Shown: piece after piece, positions 18,259 to 27,419 of the stretch | How positions within the stretch are numbered: position 1 is the first letter of the stretch | Layout of the letters: each line of letters starts with the position of its first letter | Assembly (NCBI RefSeq): GCF_022682305.1 | Contig: NZ_CP093528.1 | Span: 1,997,501-2,061,500, forward strand | Reading direction: 5' to 3' | Origin: Shinella zoogloeoides | GTDB lineage: Bacteria > Pseudomonadota > Alphaproteobacteria > Rhizobiales > Rhizobiaceae | Length of the DNA stretch: 64,000 nt | Translations under genes and position numbers: made by a program | The notes under the pieces: model-generated | Database searches by the model: none | What the model was told of the DNA's origin: nothing | Seen by the model: the letters and a program-made list of their open reading frames with translations, nothing else

Positions 18259-18645
18259 ATGACCGACAGCAAGATGCCAAACGGCCAGCTCACCCTTCGC
18301 ACGCTCGCCATGCCGGGCGACGCCAACGCGGCGGGCGATATTTTCGGCGGCTGGGTCATGGCGCAGATGGACCTTGCCTCGGGCATCCGCGCCGCCGAGC
18401 GCGCGCAGGGCCGCGTCGTCACCGCCGCGGTCAAGGAAATGGCCTTCCAGCTTCCGGTCAAGATCGGCGACACGCTCAGCATCTACACGGACATCGCCCG
18501 CGTCGGCCGCACGTCGATCACGCTTTCCGTCGAGGCCTGGGCGCAGCGCTACCTCACCACGACGCTGGAAAAGGTGACCGCGGCCACATTCGTCATGGTC
18601 GCGCTCGACAAGGCCGGCCACCCGACACCCGTTCCGGTCGAATAG
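18259..18645 (+). CDS. Acyl-CoA thioesterase, YciA-like hotdog fold
   Basis: 128 aa. Hotdog-fold hydrolase with the YciA/BACH signature TLAMPGDANAAGDIFGGWVMAQMD, containing the catalytic Asp and the Asn-Gly-type helix, then VTAAVKEMAFQLPVKIGDTL. Cleaves acyl-CoA to free acid and CoA; probably broad specificity. A good AGGAGAGG ribosome site precedes ATG 18259. The next gene starts 17 bases after the stop and may be cotranscribed. Confidence 0.87.
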   Translation: MTDSKMPNGQLTLRTLAMPGDANAAGDIFGGWVMAQMDLASGIRAAERAQGRVVTAAVKEMAFQLPVKIGDTLSIYTDIARVGRTSITLSVEAWAQRYLTTTLEKVTAATFVMVALDKAGHPTPVPVE

Positions 18646-18662
18646 ACGCCGAGAAGCTCACG

Positions 18663-19253
18663 ATGGAACATACCACCCCGGATCCGGCCATCTTCGGCCA
18701 TGTGCGCGTCGTCATCGGCATGGTGGTAAGCCTCAGCGTCGCGCGCCTTCTGACGGGCGTGGCCGTCTTCATCCAGCATCCGGGCAAGGTGAAGGCCTAT
18801 CCTGTCCATCTCGCATGGGCCGGCTTCCTTCTCCTCTTCCTGCTGCATTTCTGGTGGTGGGAATTCCGCCTGCAGGCGCTGACGACGATCGGCTTCGGCG
18901 TCTATCTCTTCCTCATCAGCTACTGCTGCCTGTTCTTCATGCTCGCCGTGCTGCTCTTTCCGACAACGCTCGACGACTATGCCGGTTATGAGGACTATTT
19001 CTACTCGCGGCGAAAATGGTTCTTCGGCGCTTTTGCGCTCGTCTTCACCGTCGATCTTCTCGATACGGCCCTCAAGGGAAAAGCCTATTTCGGCTCCTTC
19101 GGCTACGAATATCCGATCCGCAACGTCGTCTTCATCGCGCTCTGCCTCGTTGCGGCAGGGACGGCGAGCCGCCGCTTCCACACCGCCTTCGTCGGCTTCG
19201 GCATTCTCTACCAGCTAAGCTGGATCTTCCGCGCCTTCGACATGCTGGATTAG
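18663..19253 (+). CDS. Uncharacterised membrane protein
   Basis: 196 aa, five to six hydrophobic segments rich in Phe/Trp/Tyr (LLLFLLHFWWWEFRL, VYLFLISYCCLFFMLAVLLF, WFFGAFALVFTVDLLDTAL). No signature of a named family was recognised. A conserved-looking DYAGYEDYFYSRRKWFF loop sits between segments four and five. Start at ATG 18663 follows the thioesterase directly, so the two may form one transcription unit. Confidence 0.65.
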   Translation: MEHTTPDPAIFGHVRVVIGMVVSLSVARLLTGVAVFIQHPGKVKAYPVHLAWAGFLLLFLLHFWWWEFRLQALTTIGFGVYLFLISYCCLFFMLAVLLFPTTLDDYAGYEDYFYSRRKWFFGAFALVFTVDLLDTALKGKAYFGSFGYEYPIRNVVFIALCLVAAGTASRRFHTAFVGFGILYQLSWIFRAFDMLD

Positions 19254-19258
19254 ACGCG

Positions 19259-19612
19259 TCACCCCTTGAAAACGAAAGCCGCGCCGGCCGCGATCAGCAT
19301 GAAGCCGATGGCGTGGTTCCAGGTCAGGCTCTCCTTCAGCCAGAAGACGGAGAAGCCGGCGAAGACCAGCAGCGTGATGACCTCCTGGATCGTCTTGAGC
19401 TGCGCGGCCGAGTAGACCTCGTGGCCGATGCGGTTTGCCGGCACCGCCAGGCAATATTCGAAGAATGCGATGCCCCAGCTCGCCAGAATGGCGATGAAGA
19501 GCGGCGCGGACTTGAACTTGAGGTGCCCGTACCAGGCGAAGGTCATGAAGACATTGGACAGGCAGAGCAACACGATCGGCCAGACGGCCGCGGGATTGAG
19601 GCTGAAGGGCAT
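19259..19612 (-). CDS. DMT-superfamily small membrane protein (DUF486)
   Basis: 117 aa with four membrane segments, in the size range of small drug/metabolite transporter-like proteins. Typical DUF486 stretches are NVFMTFAWYGHLKF, SWGIAFFEYCLAVPANRIG and AQLKTIQEVITLLVFAGFS. Function unknown; probably a dimeric permease. Start 19612 (MPFSLNPAAV) was chosen because it begins directly before the first membrane helix. Convergent with the preceding membrane protein, 5 bases apart. Confidence 0.8.
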   Translation of the reverse strand: MPFSLNPAAVWPIVLLCLSNVFMTFAWYGHLKFKSAPLFIAILASWGIAFFEYCLAVPANRIGHEVYSAAQLKTIQEVITLLVFAGFSVFWLKESLTWNHAIGFMLIAAGAAFVFKG

Positions 19613-19791
19613 CGGCGAATCCTGACTGGAGAAAGGTGCCACCGGCATAGCCGGACCGCCGCCGCCGTCAAGCCCATGCCTCACTGATTCTCGCGATCCC
19701 CCGTTAAGACAATCTTATGCCGGCCCACCCACCATCCACGCCAAGCCGCGACACGACCGCAAGGCGGCGCCTCTTCAGGCCGGGAACAAGA

Positions 19792-21789
19792 ATGAGCAAT
19801 GCGAGCCGGCTGATGCCGGCGGATGAACCGACAAGACGCCAGATTCTGTCCGCGCAGGCGCTCTCCCTGCTCGACGGCGTCGTGCTGTCGCTCGCCGCCA
19901 ACAGCTTTCTCGCCACGACGACCGCCGCCGTCCTCTGGCTGGACGGGCCGAATGTCCAGGTCCTGCTGTGGCTCGCCGCCGTGCTGGCGATCAATCTCGC
20001 GCGCTATATCGGCGTGCGCATCGTCCGCCGGCTGAACTGCGCGGTGGAGCGGCCGAGGCGCGCGCTCGGCGTGCTCTCGCTCGGGGCCATCGGCGGCGGC
20101 CTCGCCTGGAGCCTGCCGCCCTTCATCGGCGCCGCGCACGGAGCGGAGGGACTCAATCCCTATCTCATCTTCATCATCGGCGGCATCTGCGCCGGCGCGC
20201 TGATGCAGAGCACGGCCTATGCCCGTACCGCCCTGCTCTTCTCCGGCCCGCCGCTCGCCGCCGCCTTCCTTTCGCTGCTGATCGCCGGCACCACGGAAGC
20301 CTTCGTCATCGCCGCCGACGCGCTGCTGCTCGCGGTCATGATGCTGCGCGCCAGCCAGCTCAGCGAGGCCGGCTTCATCCGCAGCCAGATCGACCGGCTG
20401 AAGGCCGTGGCGCTCGCCGCCTCGCTCTCCGACGCCAATGCGGAGATCCGCCAGTCCTACCACCAGCTCGCCTCATTAGCGAACCGCGATCCGCTGACCG
20501 GCCTCGGCAACCGCGCGCTCTTCAACCAGCGCCTGCGCGGCCTGCTTTCGAGCGACGTTCCGCCCGACCGGCTCGCCCTCCTCGCCATAGACCTCGACCG
20601 TTTCAAGGCGATCAACGACACGATGGGCCACGGCGCGGGCGACGCCGTGCTGGTTGAGATCGCCAGCCGCCTCGCCAGTCTCACCGGCCCGACCGACACC
20701 GTCGTACGCCTCGGCGGCGACGAATTCGCCGTCATCGTCGATGGCAAGGCGGCCGCAGCGCGCGGGCGCGAGATCGGCGAAGGCATCGTGCGGTTGGCCG
20801 GCGATCCCATCCTCATCGGCGGCCGACCCGTCACCGTCGGGGCCAGTGCCGGCCTCGCCCTCCACCCGCAGCACGGCGAGACGGCCGACGCCCTCTTCGC
20901 CAGCGCCGACATCGCGCTCTACGCCGCCAAGGAAGGCGGACGCCGACGCCTCGGCCTGTTCAACCCGGAACTGAAGGCCCGCATCGAGCGCCAGCGCCTC
21001 ATCGAGGCGACGCTGGCGGAGGCCGTCGAGAACCGGCAGCTACAGGTGGTTTTCCAGCCGCAGGTGGCGCTTGCCGACGGCGCCGTCATCGGCTTCGAGG
21101 CTCTGCTGCGCTGGTCGCATCCCGAACTCGGCCCCGTCGCCCCGCCGGATATCGTGCGGGCCGCCCATGCGCTGCATATCTCCACGGCGCTGACCGGCTA
21201 TGTCGCGACCCGGGCCGCCGAGCTTCTGCGCACCCTGCCCCGCCTCGGCCTGCCGGAAGCGGCCGTCGCGGTGAACGTCTCCCCGCGTGAATTCTCCGGC
21301 GACACCCTGTCCCACCTGCTGATCGACATCGCCCGCGCGCACGAGGTCTCCCCGGCCCTGATGGAGATCGAGATCACCGAGGAGGCGACGCTCGACACCC
21401 AGGCCGCCGGCGCGGAGCTTGCCCGCCTGGAAGCCGCCGGCTTCCGCCTCGCCGTAGACGATTTCGGCATGGGCCACTCTTCCCTCGCCTATCTCGTCAG
21501 CCTGCATATCGACCGCCTCAAGATCGACCGCAGCTTCGTCACCGGCATCGCCGGGAGCCGCGAGAATCAGGCGCTCATCGCCGCCCTCATCGGCATCGGC
21601 CACGCGCTCTCCATCGATATCGTCGTGGAAGGCGTGGAGAACGAGGAGGAGGCCGAGGTCTTGCGCATGCTCGGCTGTCGCCACGCCCAGGGCTACCATT
21701 TCGCCCGCCCCATGGCGGCAGCCGAGATTCCGCGCTGGCTCGACCAGCACGCCGCGCGCTTCCGGCAGATCGCGACAGGCAGCGCGTAG
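19792..21789 (+). CDS. Membrane GGDEF-EAL protein (c-di-GMP synthesis/hydrolysis)
   Basis: About 665 aa. Five to six N-terminal membrane segments (residues 20-190), then a GGDEF domain (LANRDPLTGLGNRALFNQRL, AIDLDRFKAIND, intact VRLGGDEFAVIV) and an EAL domain (GFEALLRWSHPELG, AVNVSPREFSG, EIEITEEATLD, AVDDFGMGHSSLAYL, VVEGVENEEEA, QGYHFARPM). Both catalytic motifs and metal ligands look intact, so it may be bifunctional. The start is unsure (ATG 19792 or 19717). No sensory domain other than the membrane part is visible. Confidence 0.88.
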   Translation: MSNASRLMPADEPTRRQILSAQALSLLDGVVLSLAANSFLATTTAAVLWLDGPNVQVLLWLAAVLAINLARYIGVRIVRRLNCAVERPRRALGVLSLGAIGGGLAWSLPPFIGAAHGAEGLNPYLIFIIGGICAGALMQSTAYARTALLFSGPPLAAAFLSLLIAGTTEAFVIAADALLLAVMMLRASQLSEAGFIRSQIDRLKAVALAASLSDANAEIRQSYHQLASLANRDPLTGLGNRALFNQRLRGLLSSDVPPDRLALLAIDLDRFKAINDTMGHGAGDAVLVEIASRLASLTGPTDTVVRLGGDEFAVIVDGKAAAARGREIGEGIVRLAGDPILIGGRPVTVGASAGLALHPQHGETADALFASADIALYAAKEGGRRRLGLFNPELKARIERQRLIEATLAEAVENRQLQVVFQPQVALADGAVIGFEALLRWSHPELGPVAPPDIVRAAHALHISTALTGYVATRAAELLRTLPRLGLPEAAVAVNVSPREFSGDTLSHLLIDIARAHEVSPALMEIEITEEATLDTQAAGAELARLEAAGFRLAVDDFGMGHSSLAYLVSLHIDRLKIDRSFVTGIAGSRENQALIAALIGIGHALSIDIVVEGVENEEEAEVLRMLGCRHAQGYHFARPMAAAEIPRWLDQHAARFRQIATGSA

Positions 21790-21813
21790 CGCATCCATCC
21801 GCCGCACAAAGCC

Positions 21814-21828
21814 GTTTCCCTTTTGTAC
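21814..21828 (+). promoter_or_regulatory. Degenerate LexA-like box upstream of uvrB
   Basis: GTTT-N7-GTAC, two mismatches from the alphaproteobacterial LexA direct repeat GTTC-N7-GTTC, located 46 bases before the uvrB start. Weak match; stated because uvrB is a usual SOS gene. Confidence 0.25.
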
Positions 21829-21873
21829 TCATCCCCTCTTTTCTTTCGGGATGACTCTCGCCATATTCCCCGC

Positions 21874-24800
21874 ATGGCCAGATCTCCGAAAAAACCCTCC
21901 GCCCCGAACCCCGGTTTCGAGGAAGCCCCGCAGTCCGACTTCGAGGGCGCACCGCTTTCCGGCAGCGTATCCGACTGGGTGAAGCAGCTCGAGGCCGAGG
22001 CGGAAGCCGCCGGCATGGAAAGCCGCCGCGAGGTCGCCTCCAAGGCCGGCAAGCACCGCAAGACGGTGGAGAACGCCGCGCGCCGACATACCGAGCAGGT
22101 GACCGCCACCAAGACCTCCCGGGGCGTCTCCATCGGCGCGTCGTCCGATCCGAAGACCCGCGCCGCCGCCGGCCTCAATCCCGTTTCCGGCCTCGATGTC
22201 TCGCTGGAGGACGCCGCCACCCTCAGCGCCGGCACGGCCGTCACCGCCACGGTGGAGGCGCTTTCGGCCCTCATCGAGAGCGGCAATCCGCTGTTCAAGG
22301 ACGGCAAGCTCTGGACGCCGCACCGCCCCGCCCGCCCGGAAAAATCCGAGGGCGGCATCCCCATCCGCATGGTCAGCGAATACAAGCCCGCGGGCGACCA
22401 GCCCACCGCCATCGGCGATCTCGTCGGCGGCCTCTCCTCCGGCGAGCGCAGCCAGGTGCTGCTCGGCGTCACCGGCTCGGGCAAGACCTTCACCATGGCC
22501 AAGGTGATCGAAGAGACCCAGCGCCCCGCCGTCATCCTCGCGCCGAACAAGACGCTGGCCGCGCAGCTCTACAGCGAGTTCAAGAACTTCTTCCCCGACA
22601 ACGCGGTCGAATATTTCGTCTCCTACTACGATTATTACCAGCCCGAAGCCTATGTGCCGCGCTCCGATACGTTCATCGAGAAGGAAAGCTCGATCAACGA
22701 ACAGATCGACCGCATGCGCCACTCCGCGACGCGCTCGCTGCTGGAGCGCGACGACTGCATCATCGTCGCCTCGGTCTCCTGCATCTACGGTATCGGCTCG
22801 GTCGAGACCTACACCGCCATGACCTTCCAGATGGAGGTCGGCGAACGGCTCGACCAGCGCCAGCTCCTCGCCGACCTCGTCGCCCAGCAGTACAAGCGCC
22901 GCGAGATGGATTTCCAGCGCGGCAGTTTTCGCGTGCGCGGCGATACCATCGAAATCTTCCCCGCCCACCTTGAGGATGCCGCCTGGCGCATCTCCATGTT
23001 CGGCGACGAGATCGACGCCATCACCGAGTTCGACCCGCTGACCGGCCAGAAGACCGGCGACCTGAAATCGGTAAAAATCTACGCCAACAGCCACTACGTC
23101 ACCCCGCGCCCCACCCTCAACGGCGCCATCAAAGCCATCCGCGAGGAGCTGAAGCACCGCCTCGTGGAGCTGGAAAAGGCCGGGCGCCTGCTGGAGGCCC
23201 AGCGCCTGGAGCAGCGCACGCGCTACGACCTGGAAATGCTGGAGGCCACCGGCTCCTGCGCCGGCATCGAGAACTATTCGCGTTACCTCACCGGCCGCCG
23301 CCCCGGCGAGCCGCCGCCGACCCTTTTCGAGTACATCCCCGACAACGCCCTGATCTTCATCGACGAAAGCCACGTCACGATCCCGCAAATCGGCGCCATG
23401 TACCGGGGCGACTTCCGCAGAAAGGCGACGCTGGCCGAATACGGCTTCCGCCTGCCCTCCTGCATGGACAACCGCCCGCTGCGCTTCGAGGAATGGGACG
23501 CCATGCGCCCGGACACCATCGCCGTCTCGGCGACACCGGGCGGCTGGGAGCTGGAGCAGTCCGGCGGCGTCTTCGCCGAGCAGGTCATCCGCCCGACCGG
23601 CCTCATCGACCCGCCGGTCGAGGTGCGACCGGCCAAGAGCCAGGTGGACGACGTTCTCGGCGAGATCCGCGAGACCGCCGCCGCCGGCTACCGCACCCTC
23701 GTCACCGTGCTCACCAAGCGCATGGCCGAAGACCTCACCGAATACCTGCACGAGCAGGGCGTTCGCGTGCGCTACATGCACAGCGACATCGATACGCTGG
23801 AGCGCATCGAGATCATCCGCGATCTTCGTCTGGGCGCCTTCGACGTGCTCGTCGGCATCAACCTGCTGCGCGAAGGCCTCGACATTCCCGAATGCGGCTT
23901 CGTCGCCATCCTCGACGCCGACAAGGAGGGCTTCCTGCGCTCCGAGACCTCGCTGGTCCAGACCATCGGCCGCGCGGCGCGAAACGTCGACGGCAAGGTC
24001 ATCCTCTATGCCGACCAGATCACCGGCTCCATGCAGCGCGCCATGGACGAGACGACCCGCCGCCGCGAGAAGCAGGTCGCCTACAACCAGGCGAACGGCA
24101 TCACCCCGGAATCCGTGAAGGCGAAAATCTCCGACATCCTCGACAGCGTCTACGAGCGCGACCACGTCCGCGCCGACATTTCCGGCGTCTCCGGCAAGGG
24201 TTTCGCGGATGCCGGCCACCTCGTCGGCAACAACCTCAAGGCCCATCTCGAAGCGCTCGAAAAACAGATGCGCGACGCCGCCGCCGACCTCGACTTCGAA
24301 GCCGCCGCCCGCATCCGCGACGAGATCAAGCGCCTCAAGGCCGCCGAACTCGCCGTCATGGACGACCCGATGGCGCGGGACGAAGCGCGGTCGCAGGAAG
24401 GTGGAGGAAAGGGCAAAAGCGCGGCGAAGCCGCAAGGCCAGGCGGCCGCCGCCGGTCGCCCGGCGCCCCGTGCGGAGGTCGGCCCGAAGGGCGGTACGGC
24501 CGTGAGCACAGAAGAGAATGGCAAAAGCTATTTTGCCAAACCCTCGCTCGACGACATGGGCCCGGGCACCGACACCGAACGCCCGCTCTTCCGCAAACCC
24601 GCCCTCGACGAGATGGGCCGCGACGTCGCGACCCCTGCCGGAAAATCCCTCTTCCGCAGGAACACCCTCGACGAAATGACCGTCGGCCGCACCGAAAAAC
24701 CCGTCACTGGCGACCTCCCCCAACGCCCGGACGAAACCCTCTCCACCAAGAAACGCACCGCCCCGGCAGCCGAAGGCCAGCCGGAGCGGGTGAGCGGTGC

Positions 24801-24915
24801 AGATGACGCGAAGCCGGTTCGACGGGGGAAGATTGGCGCCGGGAGCTATGAGGACCCGGCGGAGGCGAAGCGCAAGGGGCGGACTAAGGGGAAGACGGGA
24901 CGGCCGGGACGGTAA
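21874..24915 (+). CDS. uvrB: Excinuclease ABC subunit B, extended form
   Basis: DNA-damage helicase of nucleotide excision repair, which receives lesions from UvrA and recruits UvrC. 1013 aa, about 340 more than the E. coli protein. A non-homologous N-terminal extension of about 160 residues precedes the core: Walker [14 protein letters not shown] (about residue 200), beta-hairpin [21 protein letters not shown] box, [19 protein letters not shown] and the UVR domain ([15 protein letters not shown], about 805-820). The acidic/basic low-complexity tail (825-1013) holds three repeats of a short motif (see findings). Long UvrBs are usual in rhizobia. ATG 21874 fits the family start. Confidence 0.93.
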   Translation: MARSPKKPSAPNPGFEEAPQSDFEGAPLSGSVSDWVKQLEAEAEAAGMESRREVASKAGKHRKTVENAARRHTEQVTATKTSRGVSIGASSDPKTRAAAGLNPVSGLDVSLEDAATLSAGTAVTATVEALSALIESGNPLFKDGKLWTPHRPARPEKSEGGIPIRMVSEYKPAGDQPTAIGDLVGGLSSGERSQVLLGVTGSGKTFTMAKVIEETQRPAVILAPNKTLAAQLYSEFKNFFPDNAVEYFVSYYDYYQPEAYVPRSDTFIEKESSINEQIDRMRHSATRSLLERDDCIIVASVSCIYGIGSVETYTAMTFQMEVGERLDQRQLLADLVAQQYKRREMDFQRGSFRVRGDTIEIFPAHLEDAAWRISMFGDEIDAITEFDPLTGQKTGDLKSVKIYANSHYVTPRPTLNGAIKAIREELKHRLVELEKAGRLLEAQRLEQRTRYDLEMLEATGSCAGIENYSRYLTGRRPGEPPPTLFEYIPDNALIFIDESHVTIPQIGAMYRGDFRRKATLAEYGFRLPSCMDNRPLRFEEWDAMRPDTIAVSATPGGWELEQSGGVFAEQVIRPTGLIDPPVEVRPAKSQVDDVLGEIRETAAAGYRTLVTVLTKRMAEDLTEYLHEQGVRVRYMHSDIDTLERIEIIRDLRLGAFDVLVGINLLREGLDIPECGFVAILDADKEGFLRSETSLVQTIGRAARNVDGKVILYADQITGSMQRAMDETTRRREKQVAYNQANGITPESVKAKISDILDSVYERDHVRADISGVSGKGFADAGHLVGNNLKAHLEALEKQMRDAAADLDFEAAARIRDEIKRLKAAELAVMDDPMARDEARSQEGGGKGKSAAKPQGQAAAAGRPAPRAEVGPKGGTAVSTEENGKSYFAKPSLDDMGPGTDTERPLFRKPALDEMGRDVATPAGKSLFRRNTLDEMTVGRTEKPVTGDLPQRPDETLSTKKRTAPAAEGQPERVSGADDAKPVRRGKIGAGSYEDPAEAKRKGRTKGKTGRPGR

Positions 24916-24987
24916 TTCAATAGCAAGAACGTAGGCAAAATCAGCATTCAAATTTTGACTGTAGTTCTCCCAGGGGGGGCTATTACA

Positions 24988-25016
24988 TTGACGAGACATT
25001 CCCTTAACGGAATAGT
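24988..25016 (+). promoter_or_regulatory. Promoter with internal palindrome for the HTH-ASCH/PIN module
   Basis: TTGACG (24988-24993), 17-base spacer, AATAGT (25011-25016). The palindrome TTCCCTTAACGGAA (24999-25012; six of seven pairs match) lies between the two hexamers, an ideal operator position for autorepression by the HTH protein. A half-site-like TTAAGGAA recurs at 25034-25041 over the ribosome site. Confidence 0.5.
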
Positions 25017-25050
25017 TCGCGAAAATTGATTCTTTAAGGAAATCGACTCA

Positions 25051-25839
25051 ATGAAACTCGGCAACGATGAAGTTGTTGACGCAGTACGCGTCGGAAACAG
25101 CGATGCCGGACGCGTCGTCGGACAATCATTAAGGGCACTACGCCAAGCAATTGGCTTATCGCAACTTGAGATTGCGAATCAGCTTGGGGTTCAACGAGCC
25201 ACGATCTCAAACATCGAAAATCACGGTGACGTTCAGATATCGCACCTAGAACAATACGTTAGAGCGCTTGGTGCAAGCTTAAGGATAGACGCAACGTTTT
25301 CCAAGGAATCGGGATACAGCGAAAAAAACAATCAAAAATCAGAATCCTTCGACGAGGAAAACGACCAATATAGATTCTCGCTTCTTGATAATACACAACA
25401 CGACAAGAAGGAAATAATTCTCAGCATAAAACCATTTTACTCCGAAAAAATACTTGACGGAAGAAAAACAATTGAACTAAGGCGGAGATTCCCCACGGAA
25501 AAGACAGCCGGATCAAAAATATACATATACTCTACATCCCCAGTGATGGCGCTCGTTGGGACAGCAGAGCTATGCAGTGTTGAACGGCTACCCCTATCCA
25601 GCCTTTGGAAGAAGCATGGGTCAAACGCATACATTAACAAAAGCGATTTTGATCACTATTTTGATGGTGTAAGTGAGGGATTCGCTCTCCGAATACTGAA
25701 TCCGCGTGAATTTGTTAAACCCTTGACTTTATCTGAATTAAAGGAGCGATTTGGATTTCAAGCTCCGCAGTCTTTCCTTTATGCGAAGCCAGACCTTCAA
25801 AAGGCGCTCCGGCATGAGCACATCAACATACCTGATTGA
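25051..25839 (+). CDS. XRE-type HTH protein with C-terminal ASCH (PUA-like) domain
   Basis: 262 aa. Residues 24-80 are an XRE helix-turn-helix (SLRALRQAIGLSQLEIANQLG, VQRATISNIENHG). Residues 85-115 are a polar linker. Residues 121-225 are an ASCH/PUA-like domain: LSIKPFYSEKILDGRKT followed by IELRRRFP, which carries the family GxKxxExR motif, then IYIYSTSPVMALVGTAEL. ASCH domains are thought to bind RNA or modified nucleotides. AAGGAA precedes the start. The downstream PIN gene starts inside its last 26 bases. Likely role: autoregulator and perhaps antitoxin for the PIN protein; this is inference from architecture and overlap. Confidence 0.8.
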   Translation: MKLGNDEVVDAVRVGNSDAGRVVGQSLRALRQAIGLSQLEIANQLGVQRATISNIENHGDVQISHLEQYVRALGASLRIDATFSKESGYSEKNNQKSESFDEENDQYRFSLLDNTQHDKKEIILSIKPFYSEKILDGRKTIELRRRFPTEKTAGSKIYIYSTSPVMALVGTAELCSVERLPLSSLWKKHGSNAYINKSDFDHYFDGVSEGFALRILNPREFVKPLTLSELKERFGFQAPQSFLYAKPDLQKALRHEHINIPD

Positions 25840-27349
25840 TACAAATGTAATCATCCATCTGGAAGATAATAGAACGGTTGAACCGGCCTTCTCTGCCTTC
25901 ATCAACCTGGCATCGAAGCATAAATTTGATATTTTTGTGCACGAATCCGCTTGCGATGACATAAGAAGAGATAAAAACGTCGAGAGACGCGCAATATCTC
26001 TCAGCAAAATACAAAAATTTCAAAGCATTTCTAAAGTTCGCGGATTAACGGTATCTGACCTAAAAGATCAATTCGGGCCGTTAAATAAACACAACGATAT
26101 TGTTGACGCAACATTATTGCACTCACTTCAAATTGGTGCGGTAGATTTTCTTGTTACTCAAGACAGAGGCCTCCACGAGCGTGCTAGACGCTATTCGGCT
26201 GAACTTGGCCGTCGGGTACTATATGTCGCCGATGCAGTTCAACTGGTTAAGACAACTTTCGAGCCTATTGAAGCTCCTGTACGTTTTATAGAGGAGGTCT
26301 ACGCCCATTCCATACCTTTAAATGATACAATTTTTGATAGTCTTCGGGAAGACTATCCTGGATTCAATGATTGGTGGACAAACAAATGCATAAAGCAGAG
26401 GCGCCTTTGCTGGATTGTAGAAGACGATGGCATCGCAGGCCTACTGGTTAGAAAAGATGAGAAGGCTGCTGACACAGATGCAAAAACAAAAGCTGAGAAA
26501 ATACTTAAAATATGCACGCTAAAAGTTCGCCCAGAAAAGAGAGGATTAAAGCTTGGGGAACTTCTACTAAAGAAGTCATTCTGGTTCGCTCAGAAAAATA
26601 GATATGACTTGATATACATTACAACATACGATGGACAAACATCACTAATTGATCTTTTGGAATATTTTGGTTTTCGACACACCGAAACAAAAGAAGACGG
26701 AGAGAGGATATATGAGAAAACGATATCTGGAGAGGCACTACAGCCTAAAAAAAATGAAAACCTATTTGAAGTTCATCGATTAAATTACCCAAGATTTTCT
26801 ATTGCAAATGATGTCGAAGCATTCGGAATTCCAATTAAAGAGAATTATCACGACATACTTTATCCTGACCTGAAGCAGCAGATTCAGTTTGATCTATTTT
26901 CCTCTCTAGGAATTGATGGTGGGCCTAGACGCCCAGGCAATACGATTAGGAAAGTTTATCTTTGTCGGGCCCCCTCGAATTTAGGGCCTCCCGGGTCTAT
27001 ATTGTTATTCTATAAGGGAAAATCACAATATCCTCCATCCCAATCCATTTCTGCTTTAGGAATATTGGAAGACGTGACGTTGGCTCACTCCACTAGAGAG
27101 CTTTTGCAGTTAGCGGGCGGTCGTTCTGTCTATAGCGAAAGAGATTTGGAAAAATGGCAGGCATCTTTTGAAGCGCCGGTTAAAGTGATTAACTATCTTC
27201 TTGCCGCGTATATTGATCCACCCGTCGGACTGAAGCAGCTAAAAAGCCTCGAAATAATCAGCGGGCAACCACCTCAGTCAATTTTCCAAATCCCACGTAA
27301 CCGGCTTCATGCCTTCCTCTCTGGCATCGATCTTGGATTTTCGATCTAA
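25814..27349 (+). CDS. PIN-GNAT-PUA-like three-domain protein (putative toxin/effector)
   Basis: 511 aa from ATG 25814. PIN nuclease domain, residues 4-145: LIDTNVIIHLE (Asp9), Glu44, NDIVDATLL (Asp95/98) and VTQDRGL (Asp117) supply the acidic metal-binding set. GNAT acetyltransferase domain, about 195-302: LKVRPEKRGLKLGELLLKKS, with the acetyl-CoA loop RGLKLG, and DLLEYFGFRHTE. C-terminal PUA/ASCH-like beta domain, about 378-508: KVYLCRAPSNLGPPGSILLFY, then SALGILEDV. I know of no named system with this order. Predicted RNase linked to an acyltransferase and an RNA-binding module. Its start overlaps the HTH-ASCH gene by 26 bases. AT-rich and probably acquired. Confidence 0.75.
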   Translation: MSTSTYLIDTNVIIHLEDNRTVEPAFSAFINLASKHKFDIFVHESACDDIRRDKNVERRAISLSKIQKFQSISKVRGLTVSDLKDQFGPLNKHNDIVDATLLHSLQIGAVDFLVTQDRGLHERARRYSAELGRRVLYVADAVQLVKTTFEPIEAPVRFIEEVYAHSIPLNDTIFDSLREDYPGFNDWWTNKCIKQRRLCWIVEDDGIAGLLVRKDEKAADTDAKTKAEKILKICTLKVRPEKRGLKLGELLLKKSFWFAQKNRYDLIYITTYDGQTSLIDLLEYFGFRHTETKEDGERIYEKTISGEALQPKKNENLFEVHRLNYPRFSIANDVEAFGIPIKENYHDILYPDLKQQIQFDLFSSLGIDGGPRRPGNTIRKVYLCRAPSNLGPPGSILLFYKGKSQYPPSQSISALGILEDVTLAHSTRELLQLAGGRSVYSERDLEKWQASFEAPVKVINYLLAAYIDPPVGLKQLKSLEIISGQPPQSIFQIPRNRLHAFLSGIDLGFSI

Positions 27350-27419
27350 GCATCACTTATTTTGTTCTGATTTTCCCCGCCCCCAAAAACCCATGCGATA
27401 CTTCCCTCATCCCGCCGCG

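Larger units (their letters stand above)
24916..27380. other. AT-rich genomic island (HTH-ASCH / PIN-GNAT module)
   Basis: Base composition changes abruptly after the uvrB stop and returns after about 27380. By direct count, 25321-25380 has 21 G/C of 60, whereas 24301-24360 in uvrB has 43 of 60. Codons such as ATA, TTA and AGA, rare in the neighbours, are common. Two overlapping genes fill it. I found no integrase, terminal repeats or tRNA at the borders, so the mode of arrival is unknown. Confidence 0.75.

Noticed and set aside
21829-24999. A very long open frame antisense to uvrB (over 1000 codons)
   Set aside because: Shadow of GC-rich third positions; composition is Gly/Asp/Val-rich with no domain, and the sense strand is unmistakably UvrB.
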